From Actinomadura madurae (GTDB lineage: Bacteria; Actinomycetota; Actinomycetes; Streptosporangiales; Streptosporangiaceae), in assembly GCF_900115095.1 (NCBI RefSeq), contig NZ_FOVH01000014.1:62001-126000 (forward strand): 64,000 nt of DNA, in the 5' to 3' direction. This document shows, one piece after another, positions 8,710-16,440 of this stretch. Position numbers and translations under genes: made by a program. How positions within the stretch are numbered: position 1 is the first letter of the stretch; each line of letters opens with the position of its first letter. The notes beneath the pieces were generated by a model, which saw only the letters and a program-made list of their open reading frames with translations, was not told where the DNA came from and ran no database searches.

Positions 8710-8734
8710 CAGCACCGAAGAACGGAGAAATCGC

Positions 8735-9109
8735 ATGGAACCGGTGACGGTCATTGTCGCCGCGCTCAGCGCGGGTGCGGCGGCAGGTCTCGGCGACACC
8801 GCCGCCGACGCCGTCCGGGACGCCTACGGCAAACTGCGGGAACTGGTCGCGGCACGGCTGGCGGGTGGGGGCGCCGCCGAGGTCGCCCTCGCAGAACACC
8901 AGAACGACCCGGATACCTGGGAGGCTCCGCTGGCCAGGGCACTCCTGGATCGGGGTGTGGAGGGCGACACCGAAGTTCTGGCGGCCGCCCGGGCGGTTCT
9001 CGAACTTCTCGGTCACGGTCGTGTGGCCGAGTACAACGTCACGGTGACCGGATCGCAGGGTGTGCAGGTCGGTGACAACGCACGACAGGTCAACAACTTC
9101 GGGCAGTAA
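8735..9109 (+). CDS. Small helical protein with C-terminal RHIM-like motif
   Basis: A 124-residue protein, ATG preceded by CGGAGA at suitable spacing. Residues 1-95 are predicted alpha-helical (AAADAVRDAYGKLRELV-like amphipathic helices and a conserved-looking DPDTWEAPLARALLDRG). The last 25 residues carry VTVTGSQGVQVGDNARQVNN plus F; VQVG is a perfect match to the RHIM core [IV]Q[IVL]G, and the surrounding VGDN-x2-Q-x-N-N-F resembles the actinobacterial amyloid signalling motifs. The same pattern is in the 6182 protein, so homotypic assembly between the two is a reasonable hypothesis. This architecture matches proteins annotated as RIP homotypic interaction motif proteins. Confidence 0.8.
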   Translation: MEPVTVIVAALSAGAAAGLGDTAADAVRDAYGKLRELVAARLAGGGAAEVALAEHQNDPDTWEAPLARALLDRGVEGDTEVLAAARAVLELLGHGRVAEYNVTVTGSQGVQVGDNARQVNNFGQ

Positions 9110-9154
9110 TGCCCAGCCGTGGATCGTGTCCTGCGGGCGGGGAAGGGACGGCGG

Positions 9155-9616
9155 CTAATCCAGCCATGTGCCGTCGCGCATGATGACTCTGCCGTGCAGT
9201 TCCGGCTCGCCGCGCCAGGCGCGCACGATTTTCGGGACCACGCGGACATAGATGAATGACTCTTCCTCCGTGCGCGGGTCCCATCCGAATTTGGCGGTGA
9301 AGGCTTCCGCTGCGTCTCCGGGTACGTCCTGGTCCAGGAAGCATTCGGCGTCGCCCTGGAGGAGTACCACGTCGAGGGTGTCCGGCAGCGCCAGGCGCAC
9401 GCGCGGCTCCTCGCGGACGTTCCGTGCGGTCGCGGACGTGGCGCTGGTGCACATCCACACCGCCTGCCCGTCCCACACGAACCACAGCGGGATCTGGTGC
9501 GGGCCGTGCTCGGGGTGTGCCGTCGCCACCCATATGTCCCGCTCGGTCCGGAGCCGTTCAAGGGTGTCGCGCCTGCGCTCGGCCGCCTCGCGGCGAACGA
9601 TGCCCGTGCTCTGCAT
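9155..9616 (-). CDS. Pyridoxamine-5'-phosphate-oxidase/F420-dependent split-barrel protein
   Basis: A 153-residue split-barrel protein of the PNPOx/F420-dependent oxidoreductase superfamily: strand WVATAHPEHGPHQIPLWFVWDG, then WMCTSATSATARNVREEPRVRLAL, the phosphate-binding arrangement in which S/T and an arginine contact the flavin phosphate, and VVLLQGDAECF. It probably binds FMN or coenzyme F420 and reduces an unknown substrate. Start at the ATG at 9616; upstream sequence in this frame does not resemble the family. It converges on the RHIM cassette with a 45-nt gap. Confidence 0.82.
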   Translation of the reverse strand: MQSTGIVRREAAERRRDTLERLRTERDIWVATAHPEHGPHQIPLWFVWDGQAVWMCTSATSATARNVREEPRVRLALPDTLDVVLLQGDAECFLDQDVPGDAAEAFTAKFGWDPRTEEESFIYVRVVPKIVRAWRGEPELHGRVIMRDGTWLD

Positions 9617-9774
9617 GAGTGCCGACCCTAGCCAGCAGACTCGCAGCGCACATGAGGCGAAGGACCTACTCCCGGCGACCGAGGAACCTCTCAGCCTTCC
9701 AACCGGGCTGCTCAGCGAGGCGGTGCGCGGTGCCCTGCTTGGGGCATCGCGCACCTGCGCCGTCAGCGACCGCG

Positions 9775-10266
9775 TCAGGGCGTGCGGGTGCGTACGCGAC
9801 CGACCACGGTGGCGATGACCGCGAAGACCAGGCCGGTCCCCACACCGATGATCGTGGCGATTCCCACCGTGTAGCCGCGAAGGGCGAGTTCCTGGAACGC
9901 CGGGCTGAACTTCTCGGCGAAGTCCGATGCACCGGCCGTCGGCTTGTTCCCGTACCCCGCGGCCGCGTTCCAGAGCACCTGGTGGACGATCGACAGCGAG
10001 AGCGCGTACAGCGCACCGAGGACGACGAAATCCATGAACGGCTTGCTGGTCCTGCGGAAGACCGCCACCGCGAGCCAGGCGGCGAACGGGGCCAGGGCCA
10101 GGAAGTAGTACAGCAGACCGCTTTCCGGCTCAACGATGTCCAGGTCGGCGAGAACGGTCCGAGGCAGCCCGACGGCGACCAAGGCCAGCATCAGTCCGGC
10201 GGGCATGTCCGTCAGCCGCATCGGCCGGGGCGCCTTCGTCTCCGTGCGGGTCAGCAGGGTGTTCAT
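9775..10266 (-). CDS. Four-helix membrane protein of unknown function
   Basis: A 163-residue protein with four hydrophobic segments (about 21-41, 51-70, 79-97 and 133-153). The loop between the third and fourth (AAAGYGNKPTAGASDFAEKF) is the only hydrophilic stretch of length. A good ribosome site (GAGGAG, 6 nt before ATG) supports the start. I do not recognise a named family. It lies 147 nt downstream of sdaA in the same direction. Confidence 0.75.
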   Translation of the reverse strand: MNTLLTRTETKAPRPMRLTDMPAGLMLALVAVGLPRTVLADLDIVEPESGLLYYFLALAPFAAWLAVAVFRRTSKPFMDFVVLGALYALSLSIVHQVLWNAAAGYGNKPTAGASDFAEKFSPAFQELALRGYTVGIATIIGVGTGLVFAVIATVVGRVRTRTP

Positions 10267-10413
10267 GGGCTTTCTCCTCTTTCGACTGCACGTCAGTCTC
10301 GCCGGGAGCCCAAGGCCGGACATCTGCTCGGAGGAGACACCCGCACTACCGCAGCCGAGGTACGCCGCATGCCGCCGGGTACTCCCGTCACCGGTCCAGG
10401 CCGTCCTGCGGCG

Positions 10414-11787
10414 TCAGCATTCGATGACGTTGACGGCCAGGCCGCCCCGCGACGTCTCCTTGTACTTGTCGAGCATGTCGCGGCCGGTGTCGCGCATCGT
10501 CTTGATGGCCTTGTCGAGGGAGACGAAGTGGCGGCCGTCGCCGCGGAGGGAGATGCGGGCGGCGCTGATGGCCTTGATGGCGCCGACGGCGTTGCGCTCG
10601 ATGCAGGGGACCTGGACGAGGCCGCCGACCGGGTCGCAGGTGAGCCCGAGGTTGTGCTCGATGCCGATCTCGGCGGCGTTCTCGACCTGCTCGGGGGCGC
10701 CGCCGAGGACCTCGGTGAGGGCGGCGGCGGCCATGGAGCAGGCGGAGCCGACCTCGCCCTGGCAGCCGACCTCGGCGCCGGAGATGGACGCGTTCTGCTT
10801 GAACAGGACGCCGATCGCGCCCGCTGCCAGCAGGAAGCGGACGACGCCGGCGTCGTCGCAGCCGGAGACGAAGCGGTCGTAGTAGTGCAGGACGGCCGGG
10901 ATGATCCCGGCGGCGCCGTTCGTGGGGGCGGTGACGATGCGGCCGCCGGCGGCGTTCTCCTCGTTGACGGCGAGGGCGAAGAGGGTGACCCAGTCCATGG
11001 CGTGGAGGGGGTCGGAGGCCTTCTCGGTCGAGAGCTGCCGGTGGAGCTGCGGTGCGCGGCGGCGGACCTTCAGGCCGCCCGGCAGTAGGCCCTCGCGGGT
11101 GCAGCCCCGGGTCACGCAGGCGCGCATCACGTGCCAGAGGTCCAGGAGGCCGTCGTGGATCTCGGTGGCGGTGCGGCCGAACGCCCTCTCGTTCTCCAGC
11201 ATGAGCGCGGAGATCGACAGGCCCGTCTCCCTGCAGCGTTCGAGGAGTTCGGCGGCCGTCTCGAAGGGGTGGGGCAGGACGGTGTCGTCGGGCTTGATGC
11301 GGTCGGCGCCCGTGGCGTTCTCGTCCACGATGAAGCCGCCGCCGACGGAGTAGTAGACCTTCGAGCGCAGTTCGCCGCCGGCGGCGTCCAGGGCCGTGAA
11401 GAGCATGCCGTTGGGGTGGCCCGGCAGGGACTTCTTGCGCTCGAAATGCAGGTGCTCGTTGACCACGAAGGGGATGTCGTGGTCGCCGAAGAGGCGCAGG
11501 GCGCCGCGCTCGCGGATCGCCGCGAGGCGTTCGTCGACGCGGTCGACGTCGACCAGCTCGGGTTTGTCGCCCTCAAGGCCGAGGATGACGGCCTTGTCGC
11601 TGCCGTGCCCCTTACCCGTGAGGCCGAGAGAGCCGTACAGGACGACCTGGACGGAGGCCGTCTTCTCCAGCAGGCCGTCCTGGCCGAGGCCGCGGGCGAA
11701 ACGGTGCGCGGCGGCCATCGGGCCGCCCGTGTGGGACGACGACGGCCCGATACCGATCTTGAACAGGTCGAAGACGCTGATGGCCAT
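10414..11787 (-). CDS. sdaA: L-serine ammonia-lyase (iron-sulphur dependent)
   Basis: A 457-residue single-chain L-serine dehydratase, the usual length for the one-polypeptide type. The N-terminus MAISVFDLFKIGIGPSSSHT and the C-terminal half with CQGEVGSACSMAA, EHNLGLTCDPVGG and VQVPCIERN supply the serine-binding loop and the cysteines that ligate the 4Fe-4S cluster. The reaction turns L-serine into pyruvate and ammonia in the cytoplasm. It is the last gene after gcvT-gcvH-glyA, so serine made from glycine by GlyA would be drained to pyruvate. The 56-nt gap before it contains a strong hairpin, which may tune its expression. Confidence 0.97.
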   Translation of the reverse strand: MAISVFDLFKIGIGPSSSHTGGPMAAAHRFARGLGQDGLLEKTASVQVVLYGSLGLTGKGHGSDKAVILGLEGDKPELVDVDRVDERLAAIRERGALRLFGDHDIPFVVNEHLHFERKKSLPGHPNGMLFTALDAAGGELRSKVYYSVGGGFIVDENATGADRIKPDDTVLPHPFETAAELLERCRETGLSISALMLENERAFGRTATEIHDGLLDLWHVMRACVTRGCTREGLLPGGLKVRRRAPQLHRQLSTEKASDPLHAMDWVTLFALAVNEENAAGGRIVTAPTNGAAGIIPAVLHYYDRFVSGCDDAGVVRFLLAAGAIGVLFKQNASISGAEVGCQGEVGSACSMAAAALTEVLGGAPEQVENAAEIGIEHNLGLTCDPVGGLVQVPCIERNAVGAIKAISAARISLRGDGRHFVSLDKAIKTMRDTGRDMLDKYKETSRGGLAVNVIEC

Positions 11788-11806
11788 GCGCTACCTCGGT
11801 GCGGCC

Positions 11807-11836
11807 GCGCCCCCTCCCGGGCAGGGGAGGGGGCGC
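11807..11836 (-). terminator. Strong hairpin between glyA and sdaA
   Basis: A perfect 12-bp stem: gcgccccctccc (11807-11818) pairs with gggagggggcgc (11825-11836), loop gggcag. No U-tract follows on either strand. In the glyA-sdaA gap it could act as a partial terminator, an RNA processing/stability element or an attenuator. Confidence 0.7.
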
Positions 11837-11843
11837 CCGGACG

Positions 11844-13100
11844 TCACAGGTTCGGGTACAGGGGATGCGCGTCCGCGAGGGCCTTCACGCGGGCCGCGAG
11901 GGCGTCGCGGTCGAAGCCCGGCTGGAGGGCCAGCGCGATGACGTCCGCGACCTCGGCGAAGTCCGCGGCGCTGAAGCCGCGGGTGGCGAGGGCGGGCGTG
12001 CCGATCCGCAGGCCGGACGTCACCATCGGCGGGCGCGGGTCGTTCGGCACCGCGTTGCGGTTGACGGTGATGCCGATGTCGTGCAGGCGGTCCTCGGCGT
12101 CCCGCCCGGTGAGGTCGGAGTCCACCAGGTCGACCAGGACGAGGTGGACGTCCGTCCCGCCGGTGAGCACCTTCACGCCGGCCTTGGCGGAGTCCTCGGC
12201 CAGCAGCCGCTCGGCGAGGATCTTCGCGCCCTCGACGGTGGCCGCCTGCCGGGCCCTGAACCCGTCCGACGCGGCGATCTTGAGTGCGACGGCCTTGGCG
12301 GCGATCACGTGCTCCAGCGGGCCGCCCTGCATGCCCGGGAACACCGCGGAGTTGATCTTCTTGCCGTACTCCTCGCGGGCCAGGATCAGGCCGCCGCGCG
12401 GGCCGCCGAGCGTCTTGTGCGTGGTGGTCGTGACGATGTCGGCGTGCGGCACCGGCGACGGGTGCAGGCCCGCCGCGACGAGCCCGGCGAAGTGCGCCAT
12501 GTCGACCATCAGCAGCGCCCCGACCGAGTCGGCGATCCGCCGGAACGCCGGGAAGTCGAGCTGCCGCGGGTAGGCCGACCAGCCCGCCACGATCATCTTC
12601 GGCCGGTGCTCCGCCGCGAGCGCGGCCACCTCGTCCATGTCGACCAGGCCGTCCTCGCCCCGGACGTGGTACGGAACCACGTTCAGCACCTTGCCGGAGT
12701 AGTTCAGCCGCATCCCGTGCGTGAGGTGCCCGCCGTGCGCGAGGTCGAGGCCGAGGATCGTGTCGCCGTGCTGGAGCAGCGCGAAGTAGACCGCCGTGTT
12801 CGCCTGCGCCCCGCTGTGCGGCTGGACGTTGGCGTGGTCCGCGCCGAACAGCGCCTTGGCCCGGTCGATCGCGAGCTGCTCGGTGACGTCGACGTGCTCG
12901 CAGCCCCCGTAGTAGCGCCGGCCCGGGTAGCCCTCGGCGTACTTGTTCGTCAGGACGGAGCCCTGCGCCTCCAGCACCGAGACCGGGGCGAAGTTCTCCG
13001 ACGCGATCATCTCGAGGGTCTGCTGCTGCCGCCGCAGCTCCGCCGCGACCGCCTCGGCGACCTCCGGGTCGGCCGCCGCGAGGGAGTCGTCCAGGCTCAT
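11844..13100 (-). CDS. glyA: Serine hydroxymethyltransferase
   Basis: A 418-residue PLP enzyme interconverting glycine plus 5,10-methylene-tetrahydrofolate and serine. Family landmarks: MIASENFAPVSVLEAQGS (31-48), KYAEGYPGRRYYGGCE (53-68), MVDMAHFAGLVAAGLH (198-213) and the PLP lysine K229 in TTTTHKTLGGPRGG. It overlaps gcvH by ATGA, so the two are translationally coupled. As the downstream partner of the glycine cleavage proteins it consumes the one-carbon unit released from glycine. Actinobacteria often carry more than one glyA; this copy is probably the glycine-induced one (inference from the riboswitch). Confidence 0.97.
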   Translation of the reverse strand: MSLDDSLAAADPEVAEAVAAELRRQQQTLEMIASENFAPVSVLEAQGSVLTNKYAEGYPGRRYYGGCEHVDVTEQLAIDRAKALFGADHANVQPHSGAQANTAVYFALLQHGDTILGLDLAHGGHLTHGMRLNYSGKVLNVVPYHVRGEDGLVDMDEVAALAAEHRPKMIVAGWSAYPRQLDFPAFRRIADSVGALLMVDMAHFAGLVAAGLHPSPVPHADIVTTTTHKTLGGPRGGLILAREEYGKKINSAVFPGMQGGPLEHVIAAKAVALKIAASDGFRARQAATVEGAKILAERLLAEDSAKAGVKVLTGGTDVHLVLVDLVDSDLTGRDAEDRLHDIGITVNRNAVPNDPRPPMVTSGLRIGTPALATRGFSAADFAEVADVIALALQPGFDRDALAARVKALADAHPLYPNL

Positions 13101-13486
13101 GATTCCTCGATCAGCTTGTCGTAGGCGGCGGAGTCGAGCAGGTCGCCGGGCTCCTCCGAGATCCGGACCTTGAAGATCCAGCCCTCGCCGTACGGGTCGT
13201 CGTTGATGACCTTCGGCTCGTCCACCACGGCGCTGTTGATCGCGGTGATCTCGCCGCTGACGGGGGAGTAGATGTCGCTGACCGACTTGGTCGACTCCAC
13301 CTCGCCGCACGGCTCGCCCGCCTCGACGGTGTCGCCCTCGGACGGCTGCAGCTCCAGGTAGACGATCTCACCGAGCGCGTCGGCGGCGTGCGCGGTGATG
13401 CCGACCGTGACGATGCCGTCCTCGCCGCCGAGGCCCGACACCCACTCGTGCTCCTCGCTGTAGCGGAGCTCCTCAGGAACGCTCAC
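13097..13486 (-). CDS. gcvH: Glycine cleavage system H protein
   Basis: A 129-residue lipoyl carrier, normal length for the family. The lipoylated lysine is K67 in GEVESTKSVSDIYSP, and the N-terminus RYSEEHEWV and the closing GEGWIFKV are typical. It shuttles the aminomethyl group from the P protein (not in this window) to GcvT. Two in-frame GTG starts are possible, 13486 and 13492; the purine run GAGAGAAG upstream fits 13486 slightly better. A 7-bp GTGGGGG/CCCCCAC hairpin lies about 20-40 nt upstream. Confidence 0.95.
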   Translation of the reverse strand: MSVPEELRYSEEHEWVSGLGGEDGIVTVGITAHAADALGEIVYLELQPSEGDTVEAGEPCGEVESTKSVSDIYSPVSGEITAINSAVVDEPKVINDDPYGEGWIFKVRISEEPGDLLDSAAYDKLIEES

Positions 13487-13507
13487 GATCACTTCTCTCT
13501 TCTCAAT

Positions 13508-13525
13508 GTGGGGGCCGACCCCCAC
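13508..13525 (-). promoter_or_regulatory. Intergenic hairpin upstream of gcvH
   Basis: Arms gtggggg (13508-13514) and cccccac (13519-13525) with a 4-base loop form a short stable stem in the 56-nt gcvT-gcvH gap, close to the gcvH ribosome site. It may be a processing or stability element; no U-tract follows. Confidence 0.5.
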
Positions 13526-13542
13526 ACCCCCGGACAACTACT

Positions 13543-14637
13543 TCAGGAACGCTTGTAGAACGGCAGGTTCACCACGTCCACGGGCTCGTGCCGGCCGCGG
13601 ACGTCCACGGCGAGGTCCGTCTCCCCGACGCCGCTGTCGAGGTACGCCATGGCGATCGGCGTGCCCAGTGTGGGCGACGGGGCGCCGCTCGTCACGACCC
13701 CGCACGGCGTGCCGCCGGACGTGACGACCTGGTATCCCTTGCGGGGCGCGCGCCGGCCCCGCGCCACCAGTCCGACGAGCCTACGGCCCGGCGGGGTCTG
13801 CGCCTGCGCCGCCAGGGCGGTCTTACCCACGAAGTCGCCCGGCTTGTCCAGCTTCACGACCCGGCCGAGGCCCGCCTCGAACGGGGTGGTCTCGGCGGTC
13901 AGCTCGTTGCCGTACAGCGGCATGCCCGCCTCCAGGCGCAGCGTGTCGCGGGCCGACAGCCCCGCCGGGACGACCCCGTCCACCGCGGCGAGCGCCTTCC
14001 ACAGCGGGACGGCGTCCGCGGCGTCGACGAACAGCTCGAATCCGTCCTCGCCCGTGTAGCCGGTGCGCGCGATGAGCGCGTCGACGCCCGCGACCCGGTC
14101 GGCGAGGATCGCGTAGTACTTGAGGTCCGCGAGCGGCGCGCCGGTCAGGCCTTCGAGGATCGACTGGGAACGCGGGCCCTGGAGGGCGATCAGCGCGTAC
14201 GACGCGGACCGGTCGTCCACGGCCGCCTCGAAGTTCGCGGCGCGCTCGGCCAGCGCGTCCCGGACGACGTCCGCGTTCGCGGCGTTCGCGACGACCATCC
14301 AGGTCTCGTCCGCGAGCCGGTAGACGATCAGGTCGTCCAGGACGCCGCCGTCCTGCCCGCAGATCATCGTGTAGCGGGCCTTGCCGACCGGCATCGGCGA
14401 CAGGTTCCCGACCAGCGCGAAGTCGAGCGCCGCGCCCGCGCCCGGACCGGAGAGGAAGATCTCTCCCATGTGCGACAGGTCGAACAGCCCGGCCCCGGTG
14501 CGTACGGCCTGGTGCTCGGCGGTCTCGCTCGCGTAGCGCAGCGGCATCAGGTAACCGGCGAAGTCGACGAGGTTCGCGCCGAGGTCCTCATGGACGTCGT
14601 GCAGCGGCGTCTTCTTCGCAGTCGAATCGGCGGACAT
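13543..14637 (-). CDS. gcvT: Aminomethyltransferase (glycine cleavage T protein)
   Basis: A 364-residue T protein. Recognisable segments are LHDVHEDLGANLVDFAGYLMPLRY-type N-terminus (residues 12-35), the GLFDLSHMGEIFLSGPGA folate-site region, YTMICGQDGGVLDDLIVYRL, RTGYTGEDGFELFV and the C-terminal barrel. It transfers the methylene group from lipoylated GcvH to tetrahydrofolate, releasing ammonia. ATG at 14637 is preceded by AAGGAG. It is the first gene after a tandem glycine riboswitch whose 3' end lies about 70 nt upstream, so the whole gcvT-gcvH-glyA(-sdaA) unit should respond to glycine. Confidence 0.97.
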   Translation of the reverse strand: MSADSTAKKTPLHDVHEDLGANLVDFAGYLMPLRYASETAEHQAVRTGAGLFDLSHMGEIFLSGPGAGAALDFALVGNLSPMPVGKARYTMICGQDGGVLDDLIVYRLADETWMVVANAANADVVRDALAERAANFEAAVDDRSASYALIALQGPRSQSILEGLTGAPLADLKYYAILADRVAGVDALIARTGYTGEDGFELFVDAADAVPLWKALAAVDGVVPAGLSARDTLRLEAGMPLYGNELTAETTPFEAGLGRVVKLDKPGDFVGKTALAAQAQTPPGRRLVGLVARGRRAPRKGYQVVTSGGTPCGVVTSGAPSPTLGTPIAMAYLDSGVGETDLAVDVRGRHEPVDVVNLPFYKRS

Positions 14638-14708
14638 GGGTTGGGCTCCTTCGTCACGGGCGCACGTGGTCCATCGTCCCACCCGCGCACCGGGCGTCTC
14701 GGTGCCTC

Positions 14709-14893
14709 CCCCTCTGTCATCGGCGCCTGAGAGCTTCACCCGCCTGCGCGGCGGGCTTTCACCTTCGGCGGGGGACGTGAGTCCCCGCTTTCCAGAGGTC
14801 GCCTGGCCCGTGCGGTCCGTGGGCCTGAGAGGTTCCGGGGAGGATTTGCTCCTTCGGCGTCCCCGGCCGGCTGCAGGGGACTCTCCCGCACGG
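14709..14893 (-). promoter_or_regulatory. Tandem glycine riboswitch upstream of gcvT
   Basis: On the minus strand two consecutive aptamers are readable. The first begins with GTGCGGGAGAG, carries GCCGAAGGAGCAAATCC and CCTCTCAGG, and closes with CCGCAC pairing to the start. The second begins at CCTCTGGAAAG, carries CGCCGAAGGTGAAAGCC and GCTCTCAGGCGCC, and closes with CAGAGG. The GCCGAAGGxG(C/A)AA core with the C(T)CTCAGG partner is the hallmark of the glycine class. In this family glycine binding turns on downstream gcv genes. The remainder of the 430-nt gap to the opposite-strand protease gene shows no gene; an AATAAT box near 14912-14917 might belong to the riboswitch promoter. Confidence 0.96.
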
Positions 14894-15067
14894 GATGATC
14901 GGCGGGCCTCATTATTGCATTTCCCTCCCGGCGCGGGCGACGCCCCGCTGCGCATGCTCAGCAGTTCACTCCGGGCTTCAACCGGAATGCGGCGCGCTAA
15001 CGTACTCTGAGGTGATTGCCAACGCTCACCCCCCGGCGCGGGGTGCACGACCGGAGGGGCACGACGC

Positions 15068-16366
15068 ATGGTCTACTACCTGGCTGGGGCGTTGATCCTC
15101 TTCTTCGGCCTGCTGGTGTCCATCGCGTTGCACGAACTCGGGCACTTCTCGTTCGCCAAGCTGTTCAAGGTCCGGACGACCCAGTTCATGGTCGGGTTCG
15201 GCCCGACGATGTGGTCCCGGCACCGGGGCGAGACCGAGTACGGCGTCAAGTGGATCCCGCTCGGCGGCTACATCCGCATGATCGGGATGCTGCCGCCGCG
15301 CAAGGGCGACGCCCCGGGGCAGGTCCGCCGGGTCAGCACCGGCCCGTGGCAGGGGCTCATCGAGAACGCCCGCGGCGCGGCGCTGGAGGAGGTCGGCCCC
15401 GGCGACGAGGACCGCGTCTTCTATGCCAAGAAGTGGTGGCAGAAGCTGCTGATCATGTTCGGCGGCCCCGCGATGAACCTGCTGCTGTCGGTGATGTTCT
15501 TCGCGATCCTGCTGATGGGCATCGGCACCAACCAGCCGCAGCCGGTGATCAAGGAGGTCGCCGAGTGCATGGTGCCGGCGAGCTCCGAGGCCACCACGTG
15601 CCCGGCGGACGCGGCGCCGACGCCCGCCCGGCAGGTCGGGCTCCAGCCGGGCGACCGGATCGTGGCGTTCGACGGCCAGAAGATCGACGACTACGCGCAG
15701 CTGCAGAAGCTCATCCGCGGGGACGGCGGGCAGACCGTCCCGATGACCGTCCAGCGGGACGGGCGGGAGCTGGCGCTGAACGTCCCGATCACCCGTAACC
15801 AGATGTACGACCTGGAGGACGAGGACAAGGTCGTCAACGTCGGGTTCCTCGGGATCACGCCGGACAGCGCGATCGAGCGGCAGGGCCCCGGCGCGGTCGC
15901 CAGCACGATGGGCGACCTGACCGCGCGCACCACGGGCGCGCTGCTCCGGATGCCGCAGAAGATGGTCGGCGTCTGGAACGCGGCCTTCGGCGGCGACGAG
16001 CGCGACCCGAACGGCCCGATCGGCGTCGTCGGCGTCAGCCGCATCGGCGGCGAGGTCGCCGCGTCCGAGGACTTCTCCGGGATGGAGAAGGTCTCCTTCT
16101 TCGTGATGCTGCTCGGCTCGCTGAACCTCGCGGTCGGCCTGTTCAACCTGGTCCCGCTGCTGCCGCTGGACGGCGGCCACATCGCCGGCGCGCTGCTGGA
16201 GGCGATCAAGAAGGCGTTCGCGAAGATCTTCCGCAGGCCCGACCCCGGCTACGTGGACGTCGCCAAGGCGCTGCCGGTGACCTACGTGATGGCGGTCGTC
16301 CTGATCGTCATGGGCGGCCTGCTCATCTACGCCGACCTGTTCAACCCGGTCCGTGTCACGGGATAG
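15068..16366 (+). CDS. Site-2 intramembrane zinc metalloprotease (RseP/Rip1-like, M50)
   Basis: A 432-residue membrane protease. Zinc ligands: H22-E23-x2-H26 in the first transmembrane helix (IALHELGHFSFAK) and D368 in LPLDGGHI of a C-terminal helix. Residues of about 200-265 (VGLQPGDRIVAFDGQKIDDYAQL) form a PDZ domain. Three or four transmembrane segments are visible. The actinobacterial homologue Rip1 cleaves anti-sigma factors and cell-division proteins. In many relatives it lies between dxr and ispG; neither is present here. ATG preceded by GGAGG at 10 nt. Confidence 0.95.
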   Translation: MVYYLAGALILFFGLLVSIALHELGHFSFAKLFKVRTTQFMVGFGPTMWSRHRGETEYGVKWIPLGGYIRMIGMLPPRKGDAPGQVRRVSTGPWQGLIENARGAALEEVGPGDEDRVFYAKKWWQKLLIMFGGPAMNLLLSVMFFAILLMGIGTNQPQPVIKEVAECMVPASSEATTCPADAAPTPARQVGLQPGDRIVAFDGQKIDDYAQLQKLIRGDGGQTVPMTVQRDGRELALNVPITRNQMYDLEDEDKVVNVGFLGITPDSAIERQGPGAVASTMGDLTARTTGALLRMPQKMVGVWNAAFGGDERDPNGPIGVVGVSRIGGEVAASEDFSGMEKVSFFVMLLGSLNLAVGLFNLVPLLPLDGGHIAGALLEAIKKAFAKIFRRPDPGYVDVAKALPVTYVMAVVLIVMGGLLIYADLFNPVRVTG

Positions 16367-16440
16367 CCGTCACGCTGTCGGCCGTCATGGGGTCGGCCGT
16401 CATGGGGTCGGCCGTCATGGGGTCGGCCGTCACGCGATGT
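16366..16440. repeat. 15-bp tandem repeat between convergent genes
   Basis: Three exact copies of gccgtcatggggtcg (16381-16425) are flanked by one degenerate copy on each side (16366-16380, 16426-16440). The array begins at the stop codon of the protease gene and includes the stop codon of the opposing lyase gene (16430-16432). Confidence 0.95.
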
